In this document: piece by piece, positions 1 through 5,548 of the stretch
How positions within the stretch are numbered: position 1 is the stretch's first letter
Layout: every line of letters starts with the position of its first letter
Assembly: GCA_012837565.1 (NCBI GenBank)
Contig: DUQY01000239.1
Coordinates: forward strand, 1-5,756
Length of the DNA stretch: 5,756 nucleotides
Origin: Bacteroidales bacterium
GTDB taxonomy: Bacteria > Bacteroidota > Bacteroidia > Bacteroidales > P3
Direction of reading: 5' to 3'
Translations under genes and position numbers: made by a program
Notes under the pieces: generated by a model
Told to the model about the DNA's origin: nothing
The model's database searches: none
The model's input: the letters and a program-made list of their open reading frames with translations, nothing else

Positions 1-528
1 GCATTCAACCAATTTGTTAGTGTCTTGATTGATACCATCGGTGGTGAATGCAAGATATGGTCTTTCGAAAAGTTCAGTAAGGCCGAAAACCGTGCGATCA
101 TCCATATACATTATATCTATTGTATCTATGGTTGTGGTTTTGCCTGCAACCAAGTCATGTTTTTCTGAATAAAAAGTATAGAAAGGATATTCAGTTCTTG
201 TTAGTGCAATACCGTTTAGCTTTACTCCTGGACGAACATCAATCTTATGATTCCCTTCTTTAAGAATAGGTACTGTGCAAGGTAGAACATAAGTGCCTAT
301 ATATTTATTGTCAACATAAACCCATGCATCTGTGATTGCCTCTGTTTGAAATCCTGCAACTGAACTTTGATTAATTTTTGGGTTTTCAACCATTTTAAAT
401 CCTTTAATATAAACAAAGGAAGGAGTTGTTTGATCGGAATCAAAACTATCACAACCTACAATTGTAAAAGAAAAAAGAATTAATACTAATATAGTCAAAT
501 AGCTATTAGAGAATATAGATTTGTTCAT
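1..528 (-). CDS. Putative lipoprotein of unknown function, 3' end outside the window
   Basis: Reading the minus strand from the ATG at 528-526 gives 176 open codons to the window edge, so the C-terminus is missing. The N-terminus is a lipoprotein signal: hydrophobic residues 11-24, then the lipobox I-V-G-C with Cys26 as the expected lipidated residue. The following residues are acid-rich (D27, D30, D32), which in Bacteroidota often goes with export to the cell surface; that is inference here. Residues about 67-120 resemble a small beta-rich domain (DAWVYVDNKYIGTY, then VRPGVKLNGIALTRTEYPFY). From memory, this pattern occurs in a widespread Bacteroidota lipoprotein family without an assigned function, and it is loosely PEGA-like. 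No strong Shine-Dalgarno sequence precedes the ATG, as is common in this phylum. It is transcribed divergently from pcm. I am confident that it is a real lipoprotein gene but cannot give it a function. Confidence 0.85.
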   Translation of the reverse strand, partial: MNKSIFSNSYLTILVLILFSFTIVGCDSFDSDQTTPSFVYIKGFKMVENPKINQSSVAGFQTEAITDAWVYVDNKYIGTYVLPCTVPILKEGNHKIDVRPGVKLNGIALTRTEYPFYTFYSEKHDLVAGKTTTIDTIDIMYMDDRTVFGLTELFERPYLAFTTDGINQDTNKLVEC

Positions 529-553
529 GGCAATAGAATAAGTTTTATGCTTT

Positions 554-573
554 AACGCAGCAATCACTGCGTT
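554..573. other. Perfect 7-bp inverted repeat (hairpin) in the leader of the minus-strand lipoprotein gene
   Basis: AACGCAG (554-560) and CTGCGTT (567-573) are exact reverse complements separated by a 6-nt loop. It is one of the few GC-containing blocks in an AT-rich intergenic region. It lies about 25 nt upstream of the lipoprotein ATG on the minus strand and downstream of the candidate promoter box at 605-612, so it would sit in the mRNA leader. It could be a protein-binding site or a leader hairpin. It is not followed by a clean T-run in either direction, so I do not call it a terminator. Confidence 0.45.
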
Positions 574-604
574 TATTATTAATAAATATGATATATTTAA
601 AAGG

Positions 605-612
605 CAAAAATA
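605..612 (-). promoter_or_regulatory. Candidate Bacteroidota -7 box for the lipoprotein gene
   Basis: The minus strand reads TATTTTTG here, matching the Bacteroidota housekeeping -7 consensus TAnnTTTG exactly. The start of transcription would fall near 598, giving a leader of about 70 nt that includes the hairpin at 554-573. No clear TTTG -33 element is visible at the usual 19-21 bp spacing, so this is a half-supported promoter. Confidence 0.4.
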
Positions 613-621
613 GAGGTTTTT

Positions 622-655
622 TTTGAATTATAGGCTCTAAGTCATAAGTTCTTTG
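622..655 (+). promoter_or_regulatory. Possible weak promoter for pcm
   Basis: TTTG at 622-625 and GTTCTTTG at 648-655 imitate the -33 and -7 elements of a Bacteroidota promoter. The TA of the -7 box is missing and the spacer is 22 bp, slightly long. An alternative -7 box, TAAATTCG at 656-663, has one mismatch to TAnnTTTG but no -33 partner. Some promoter must lie here because the upstream gene is divergent, but the exact element is uncertain. Confidence 0.22.
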
Positions 656-683
656 TAAATTCGCATACTTAAAAAATGAAGGA

Positions 684-1328
684 ATGATAGCGGACAGTTT
701 TAAACACAAAGGACTACGAAAAGCACTCGTTGAAGAATTAGAAAGAAAAGGGATAACGGACATAAGCGTATTGGAAGCAATTGGAGTGGTCCCACGCCAT
801 GTTTTCTTAGACTCTTCATTAGATAATATAGCCTACCAAGACAAAGCACTTCCAATTGGATGCGACCAAACAATATCTCAACCATTTACAGTAGCATTTC
901 AAACAGAGCTTCTTGACCTAAAACCAAATGAAAAAGTATTGGAGATAGGAACAGGCTCTGGATACCAAACCTCTGTTCTTTGCCAAATGAAAGCCAGGGT
1001 GTTTACAATAGAAAGGCATAAGCCACTCTATGTTAGGGCTCAGTCGGTGCTAAAATTAATGAAATATAATGCTAAGTGTTATTTTGGAGATGGATATAAG
1101 GGATTACCTTCTTATGCTCCTTTTGACAAAATAATAATAACATGCGGAGCAAAGATAATTCCCTCTGATCTAGTTTCTCAGCTTAAAGTAGGAGGGGTTC
1201 TGGTTATTCCACTAGGAGACCAGACACAAGTTATGTATAGGATAACTAAAAAGACAGACTCGGAACTTGTTAAAGAAAAGTTCGGAAATTTCAAATTCGT
1301 TCCTATGCTTAACGACAAAGAGAGTTAG
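684..1328 (+). CDS. pcm: Protein-L-isoaspartate O-methyltransferase
   Basis: This 214-residue protein has the normal length and motif order of bacterial PCMT. The enzyme methylates isoaspartyl residues in damaged proteins using S-adenosylmethionine, which starts their repair in the cytoplasm. Visible hallmarks are the substrate-region motif T-I-S-Q-P at 63-67, SAM motif I (VLEIGTGSGYQTSVL, about 85-99), the acidic SAM-ribose residue E110 after a beta strand (VFTIE), GDGYKGLPSYAPFDKIIIT (135-153), and the late strand LKVGGVLVIPLGD (167-179). Cys154-Gly-Ala follows the fourth strand, where many homologues have small residues; this is unlikely to matter. The ATG at 684 has a GAAGGA-like ribosome-binding stretch directly upstream (678-683), very close to the start, and no better in-frame start exists. 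It is divergent from the lipoprotein gene and separated from the next gene by 83 bp that contain a strong promoter, so it is probably its own transcription unit. The assignment is secure. Confidence 0.96.
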   Translation: MIADSFKHKGLRKALVEELERKGITDISVLEAIGVVPRHVFLDSSLDNIAYQDKALPIGCDQTISQPFTVAFQTELLDLKPNEKVLEIGTGSGYQTSVLCQMKARVFTIERHKPLYVRAQSVLKLMKYNAKCYFGDGYKGLPSYAPFDKIIITCGAKIIPSDLVSQLKVGGVLVIPLGDQTQVMYRITKKTDSELVKEKFGNFKFVPMLNDKES

Positions 1329-1356
1329 AATAATTTCTTATGATAATTTAAGTATT

Positions 1357-1388
1357 TTTGATTATGTGCTTTATTTTTACTACCTTTG
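1357..1388 (+). promoter_or_regulatory. Strong Bacteroidota-type promoter for the GT5-like/DUF4270/MORN-repeat/maf run
   Basis: A -33 element TTTG at 1357-1360 (within TTTTTG) is followed after exactly 20 bp by TACCTTTG at 1381-1388, a perfect match to the Bacteroidota -7 consensus TAnnTTTG. Transcription would begin near 1392-1395, giving a leader of only about 20 nt before the ATG at 1412. It is the best promoter in the window and supports the start chosen for the downstream gene. Confidence 0.8.
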
Positions 1389-1411
1389 CATAAGATTTAT
1401 TTAAAACAGAT

Positions 1412-2233
1412 ATGGCAAAAGGTAGAGTATTATTCGTAAATCAGGAGATAACTCCTTATTTAAAAGAAACAGAATTATCGCTTCTCGGAAGACATCTTCC
1501 ACAATATATTCAGGAAAACGGCAGAGGAATTAGAACATTTATGCCTCGCTTTGGAAATGTAAATGAAAGGAAGAACCAACTTCATGAAGTAATTAGACTT
1601 TCAGGCATAAACCTAATAATTGATCGCTCCGATCACCCATTAATAATAAAGGTAGCTTCCATTCAACAAGCAAGAATGCAAGTTTATTTTATTGATAATG
1701 AAGACTACTTCCAAAGAAAATATGATTTAATTGATGAAAACGATGAGCTCTTTGCTGATAATGACGAAAGAGTAATCTTTTATTCAAGAGGAGTATTGGA
1801 AACAATTAAGAAATTGAATTGGAAGCCAAATATTGTTCATTGTAGCGGTTGGTTCTCTTGTTTAATGCCTTTCTACATTAAAAGAACTAACTATAAAAAC
1901 AATCCGCTTTTTGGTACATCAAAAATTGTTATAACCCTTGTTGACGATGAGTTTACAGGAAGCCTTAATGAGAACTTCTGCAAAAAACTAAAGGTTGATG
2001 GTGGAACTGTTAAGGATTGGAGCTTCTATAAGGATTCAGATTACCTCAATTATATGATGGCAGCAATATCTTACTCTGATGGTGTTGTTTTGGCAAGTGA
2101 AAACGTTAATCCTAAATTAATAGAGTTTGCCAAACAAAACAAGAAACATATTGTTGAATATGCACCTGCAGAAGAGCAATACCCATTAATTAATGCCCTT
2201 TACGATAAAATAATTGTATTAGACGAAGAATAA
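1412..2233 (+). CDS. Short glycogen/starch synthase-like protein (GT5 N-terminal domain only)
   Basis: This 273-residue protein matches the N-terminal Rossmann domain of GT5 glycogen synthases but not the C-terminal GT1-like half; full GlgA is near 480 residues. The opening VLFVNQEITPYLKE (6-19) aligns with the GlgA start (vlF-x-x-E-x-x-P-x-x-K). NIVHCSGW (140-147), followed by PFYIK, corresponds to the GlgA segment around H-x-H-D-W. R-T-F-M-P-R-F-G (41-48) matches the V-x-x-x-x-P-x-Y region. The canonical K-x-G-G substrate motif is replaced by K-E-T-E (18-21), and the H-D-W aspartate position is Gly146. Databases label such proteins 'glycogen/starch synthase', and short forms with a similar KxGG-less start are, from memory, common in Bacteroidota and sit beside DUF4270 genes. 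I infer that it probably does not act alone as a normal ADP-glucose-dependent synthase. A regulatory, sugar-binding or partner role is possible. It is the first gene of the likely operon, close behind a strong promoter. No frameshift remnant of the missing half is seen downstream. Confidence 0.88.
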   Translation: MAKGRVLFVNQEITPYLKETELSLLGRHLPQYIQENGRGIRTFMPRFGNVNERKNQLHEVIRLSGINLIIDRSDHPLIIKVASIQQARMQVYFIDNEDYFQRKYDLIDENDELFADNDERVIFYSRGVLETIKKLNWKPNIVHCSGWFSCLMPFYIKRTNYKNNPLFGTSKIVITLVDDEFTGSLNENFCKKLKVDGGTVKDWSFYKDSDYLNYMMAAISYSDGVVLASENVNPKLIEFAKQNKKHIVEYAPAEEQYPLINALYDKIIVLDEE

Positions 2234-2297
2234 TCGTCATTAAGTGCAACAATAGAATAATTGTTTCGTTTATATCAAACAAATTTATTTCAGTATT

Positions 2298-3647
2298 ATG
2301 TTTAGAACAAAATATTTATTATTCTTCGTAATCCCACTATTCTTTTTTTCTTGTGTAGATGAAGACTCCATGTTGGGAATGGGTTTAGTTGATCAATCGG
2401 ATATGTTGAATGTTAAGAAGTATAGTGACTTTGATATAAGAGCATATATCTTTCACGAGGGAGATTCCCTAAAAACAAGTGATTATAGGTATATGACTTT
2501 GGGTTCATACAAAGATTTAGAGTTTGGTCAGGTCAAAACTTCAATCTACACCCAAGTTAGTTTGTCATCAACAACAATGGATTTTTCTTCCTATAGAGAG
2601 GGGCAAGCAAACCAAGCAGATTCAATTCTGCTTTCAATAGCTTATAATGGTATGTTTTCAAAAGACACAACCATTACTGAAAAAGAGATGAAAATAGAGG
2701 TGTTTGAGATAACAGAAGCATTTGACACCGTTCCATATTATACAAACTCATCATTACAATATAATCTAGACCCAATTTTTTCTAAAACAATTAAAGTTTC
2801 TCCAAAGGAAAGAGTTGTTGTTTTGGGAGATACCTTAGCTCCACAGCTAAGAGTTAATTTGGGAAAAGATTTCTTGCAAAAGATTGTTTCCTCAGGACCT
2901 TTCCCTGATAATAAAAGCTTCTTAAACTTCTTCAAAGGAATATATATAAAGTTAACACCAACATCTGGTTCGGACGATATGATTGCATATCTTGATATGT
3001 ACTCTCCTTTTTCAGGCATGATGCTTTATTACCAAGACAAGAACGAGAAAACACAAAAATATAACTTTATTTTCGACCAAGCCTCTAGGCGATTCACACA
3101 TATTGATTATAATTTTGGTGGTTCTAAGATTTCAACATTTTCATCAAAAATAAAATCAAGCAGTGATTCAATTTCCGCTAACGGAAGCTCAGGAGATGGG
3201 TCTAATATTTATTTAGCAACCTTAGGAATAACTAGGGCTAAACTGGATATGAAAGACTTAAAACAATGGTTTAACGATTCTACTCAAAATCTTGGAATGT
3301 TTAATCAAGCAATGTTGATTCTTCCGGTTAATGATGATTATGTTTCTTTATATGGAACAAACAATATACCTGCAAGAATAATGTGTTATACAAAAAACGA
3401 CGCAGGACAATTAGTTTATATTAATGATGCATTCACTTCCGAATCTTATTTAGGGACATACGACAAGCCATCTAATTCGTATAGGATGCGTGTAACGTCC
3501 CACCTTCAAAACTATTTGAATGGAAAATACTCATCGGAGATATATCTTATACCAGATTCTAGGACATCCTCTGCAAATAGGGTTGTTCTAAATGGACCTA
3601 AGCATTCAACAAAACCAGCAAAAATTGAAATAATATATTCAAGATAG
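2298..3647 (+). CDS. DUF4270 domain-containing lipoprotein
   Basis: This 449-residue protein starts with a lipoprotein signal: basic R3 and K5, hydrophobic 6-17, and F-F-S-C ending at Cys19. The mature end C-V-D-E-D-S has acidic residues at +2 to +4 after the cysteine, consistent with the lipoprotein export signal that sends Bacteroidota lipoproteins to the outer surface (inference). The body, beginning SMLGMGLVDQSDML and continuing through FDIRAYIFHEGDSL and YMTLGSYKDLEFGQVKTSIYTQ, has the layout I recognise for DUF4270: an LG-containing N-terminus, a conserved 'G...D..FG..K...Y' segment, and a long beta-rich remainder. The function is unknown. It follows the GT5-like gene by 64 bp, a neighbourhood that recurs in Bacteroidota, and its TAG stop directly touches the ATG of the next gene. 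The likely place of action is the outer membrane. The family call is fairly sure and the role is open. Confidence 0.85.
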   Translation: MFRTKYLLFFVIPLFFFSCVDEDSMLGMGLVDQSDMLNVKKYSDFDIRAYIFHEGDSLKTSDYRYMTLGSYKDLEFGQVKTSIYTQVSLSSTTMDFSSYREGQANQADSILLSIAYNGMFSKDTTITEKEMKIEVFEITEAFDTVPYYTNSSLQYNLDPIFSKTIKVSPKERVVVLGDTLAPQLRVNLGKDFLQKIVSSGPFPDNKSFLNFFKGIYIKLTPTSGSDDMIAYLDMYSPFSGMMLYYQDKNEKTQKYNFIFDQASRRFTHIDYNFGGSKISTFSSKIKSSSDSISANGSSGDGSNIYLATLGITRAKLDMKDLKQWFNDSTQNLGMFNQAMLILPVNDDYVSLYGTNNIPARIMCYTKNDAGQLVYINDAFTSESYLGTYDKPSNSYRMRVTSHLQNYLNGKYSSEIYLIPDSRTSSANRVVLNGPKHSTKPAKIEIIYSR

Positions 3648-4913
3648 ATGAAAAAGTTCTTATTTACATTAACAATACTAAGTTTTTTTACTCTAAGTTC
3701 TTTTGCTCAAAAAGAATATACCGAGTATTGGCAAAACAATAATGTTTCAACCAAAGGCTTTAAATCCGATAAGGGTGTTAGAGTAGGAAATTGGACTTGG
3801 TTCCATGAAAATGGCAAAAAGGAACAAGAAGGATCTTACGATAATAATGGTAAGAAGATAGGGACTTGGATTTATTATTTTGAAAATGGACAAGTAAAGA
3901 AAGAAGAATGTTATTCTGATAATGGATTCAATAAAGCATACTACAACAACGGACAGCTATATTTTTCAGTTGAAATAAGAGACGGAAAGAGAGTAGGGGA
4001 TTATAAGGAATTTCACATCGATGGAAAACCTAAAATGACAGGAGCTTATGTGGATGATGAATTAGAAGGTGATGTTGTTTTTTGGTATGAGAGTGGATTA
4101 AAGGAAATGGAAGGAACCCTTAAGGGGGGCAAAAGAAATGATAATTGGAAATACTATTATAGAATAAACGGAAATCTTGGAAGCACAGGAAGCTTTATTA
4201 ATGATAAAGAGAATGGCAAATGGATTTACTTTTATGAAACTTCTGAGAAATGGAGAGAAGGAAACTTCGATAATGGTCTTAAGGTAGGTCAGTGGGTTAC
4301 TTATTACGAAAGTGGTAAAACACTTCATAAGGGAAGCTATCACAATGGACTTGAAGAAGGTGTTTGGGAAAGCTTATATGAAAATGGCAAACTAAAAGAC
4401 AAGGGTTCTTTTGCAGAAGGAAAGATGTCAGGAGAGTGGAATTCTTGGTATGAAGATGGAATGCTTAAAACTAAAACCTCATATAAGGAAGGCTTAAAAG
4501 AAGGTCTTGAAACATTATATGATACAAGAGGTCAGGCTTTTGTTAAAGCACATAACAAAGAAGGCAAACTTCATGGTAAATACGAAAAATACTCTGATAG
4601 AAATGTTCTATTGGAAAAATCTTATTATAAGAGTGGATCTAAGGATGGCAAATGTATTTTCTATTATACTCAAGGAGCTAAGCTTAGAGAACAATCTTTT
4701 AAGAATGGCAAGCCAAATGGAAGCTGGACAGAATACCATGAAGATGGTAAGGTATCAGCCAAAGGAAGCTTTTCAAAAGGGAAACAAACAGGCACTTGGA
4801 TAAATTACGATAGGTTCGGGAATAAAACCTCTGAAGTAAAATACAAGGACGGGAGAAAGATTTCTCAAAAGGTCTTGAAAAAAGATAAAGATACTAAAGT
4901 CAAAAACTTCTAG
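3648..4913 (+). CDS. Exported MORN-variant (YwqK-type) repeat protein
   Basis: This 421-residue protein has a classical signal peptide (KK at 2-3, hydrophobic 4-19, probable cleavage after Ala20 in S-F-A-Q) and no lipobox cysteine, so it should be periplasmic or secreted. Almost all of the mature part is tandem repeats of 22-25 residues, about 16 units between residues 22 and 406. The theme is W-x-x-Y-Y-E-N-G-K-x-x-x-x-G-S-Y-x-x-G-K-x-x-G, for example TWIYYFENGQ and QWVTYYESGK. This is the MORN_2 (PF07661) pattern. Databases often call such proteins 'YwqK family antitoxin' after Bacillus YwqK, but no toxin partner is visible here and the signal peptide argues against that role. A basic tail (QKVLKKDKDTKVKNF, 407-421) ends the protein. 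I see no type IX secretion C-terminal domain. The ATG abuts the stop of the DUF4270 gene, suggesting translational coupling and possibly a joint envelope function. Confidence 0.87.
   Translation: MKKFLFTLTILSFFTLSSFAQKEYTEYWQNNNVSTKGFKSDKGVRVGNWTWFHENGKKEQEGSYDNNGKKIGTWIYYFENGQVKKEECYSDNGFNKAYYNNGQLYFSVEIRDGKRVGDYKEFHIDGKPKMTGAYVDDELEGDVVFWYESGLKEMEGTLKGGKRNDNWKYYYRINGNLGSTGSFINDKENGKWIYFYETSEKWREGNFDNGLKVGQWVTYYESGKTLHKGSYHNGLEEGVWESLYENGKLKDKGSFAEGKMSGEWNSWYEDGMLKTKTSYKEGLKEGLETLYDTRGQAFVKAHNKEGKLHGKYEKYSDRNVLLEKSYYKSGSKDGKCIFYYTQGAKLREQSFKNGKPNGSWTEYHEDGKVSAKGSFSKGKQTGTWINYDRFGNKTSEVKYKDGRKISQKVLKKDKDTKVKNF
3711..4865 (+). repeat. About 16 tandem MORN_2-like coding repeats
   Basis: The repeats have a protein period of 22-25 residues (66-75 bp). 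Units begin at W/Y-containing stretches such as NWTWFHENG, TWIYYFENG, DYKEFHIDG, KWIYFYETS, QWVTYYESG, VWESLYENG, EWNSWYEDG, SWTEYHEDG and TWINYDRFG, and usually end in two residues plus Gly. The fourth unit (KAYYNNGQ) is short, and the twelfth (LETLYDTRG) and thirteenth (KYEKYSDRN) are the most diverged. At DNA level only short words such as AATGGCAAA and GGAAGC recur, so the array is old and diverged rather than recently expanded. Confidence 0.85.
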
Positions 4914-4945
4914 TAAGAAAAGGTTTTCCAAATAAACGAATACTT

Positions 4946-5548
4946 ATGGTTAATTTGAACGATATCTTCAAAAAGACGATAATCCTTGCTTCAAAATCTC
5001 CTCGTCGCTTACAGCTTATACAGCAGATGGGTTTCAATGTTGAGCTTAGTAGTATCGATGTAGAGGAAGACTATCCCCGAGATTTGCAATATGATAAGAT
5101 AGCTGAGTTCTTAGCTCTTAAGAAGGCTCAAGCATACAATTTCTTTATTCAAGAAAATCAAATCCTAGTAACTGCTGACACAATGGTTTTTGTAGATCAG
5201 AAGGCAATAGGGAAACCTAAGAATAATGAAATGGCAATCTCTTACCTACAAAGTCTTTCCAATAAACAGCATAAGGTAATTACTGGTTGCTGTGTGAGAA
5301 CTAAAACCAAAACTCATTCTTTTAGCGTTTGTACTAATGTCTTCTTTAGAGAACTTACACTTCAAGAGATAGAATATTACGTTGAAAACTATAAGCCATT
5401 TGATAAGGCTGGTGCGTACGGAATTCAAGAATGGATAGGGTCAGTTGGTATAGAAAGAATTGAGGGGTGTTTCTATAATGTTATGGGACTACCAACAACA
5501 GAGCTATTTAAAGAAATAAAGGAAATAATAAGAGAAGAAAAAAAATAG
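4946..5548 (+). CDS. maf: Maf family nucleotide pyrophosphatase (dTTP/UTP type likely)
   Basis: This 200-residue protein has the standard length and all main motifs of Maf/HAM1-fold pyrophosphatases, which hydrolyse non-canonical or surplus nucleoside triphosphates to monophosphate and pyrophosphate in the cytoplasm. Visible motifs are LASKSPRR (14-21; phosphate-binding Ser16, Arg20, Arg21), the early acidic E40-E41-D42, T-A-D-T-M-V (76-81) with Asp78 as the probable catalytic base, GKPKN (89-93), DKAGAYGIQ (153-161), and GCFYNVMGLP (174-183). The DKAGAYGIQ and Y-N-V-x-G-L-P blocks fit the YhdE-like branch, which acts on dTTP, UTP and modified pyrimidines; substrate choice is inferred from family knowledge. 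The ATG at 4946 is the only start ahead of the LASKSPRR motif. There is little Shine-Dalgarno sequence. It lies 32 bp after the repeat-protein gene on the same strand and is probably the last gene of that transcript. Confidence 0.95.
   Translation: MVNLNDIFKKTIILASKSPRRLQLIQQMGFNVELSSIDVEEDYPRDLQYDKIAEFLALKKAQAYNFFIQENQILVTADTMVFVDQKAIGKPKNNEMAISYLQSLSNKQHKVITGCCVRTKTKTHSFSVCTNVFFRELTLQEIEYYVENYKPFDKAGAYGIQEWIGSVGIERIEGCFYNVMGLPTTELFKEIKEIIREEKK

Noticed and set aside
545..763. Minus-strand open frame of 72 codons overlapping the pcm start
   Set aside because: It overlaps pcm and the divergent promoter region, has low-complexity content with no domain or signal, and is a shadow frame.
2248..2265. 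AACAAT/ATTGTT dyad between the GT5-like and DUF4270 genes
   Set aside because: The 6-bp stem is almost all A-T and is not followed by a T-run, so a terminator or regulatory site cannot be supported.
2280..2287. CAAATTTA, a minus-strand TAnnTTTG match before the DUF4270 gene
   Set aside because: It points antisense into the GT5-like gene with no target gene on that strand; chance matches are expected in AT-rich DNA.
2738..3019. Minus-strand open frame of 93 codons inside the DUF4270 gene
   Set aside because: It lies fully antisense to a well-supported gene and has no recognisable features.
4507..4803. + strand open frame of 98 codons inside the repeat-protein gene
   Set aside because: It is a shifted-frame shadow of the repeats and contains no independent domain.
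3711..4865. The periodic repeats as a CRISPR array or DNA satellite
   Set aside because: The periodicity is at protein level within one open frame; the DNA units are diverged and there are no spacers.
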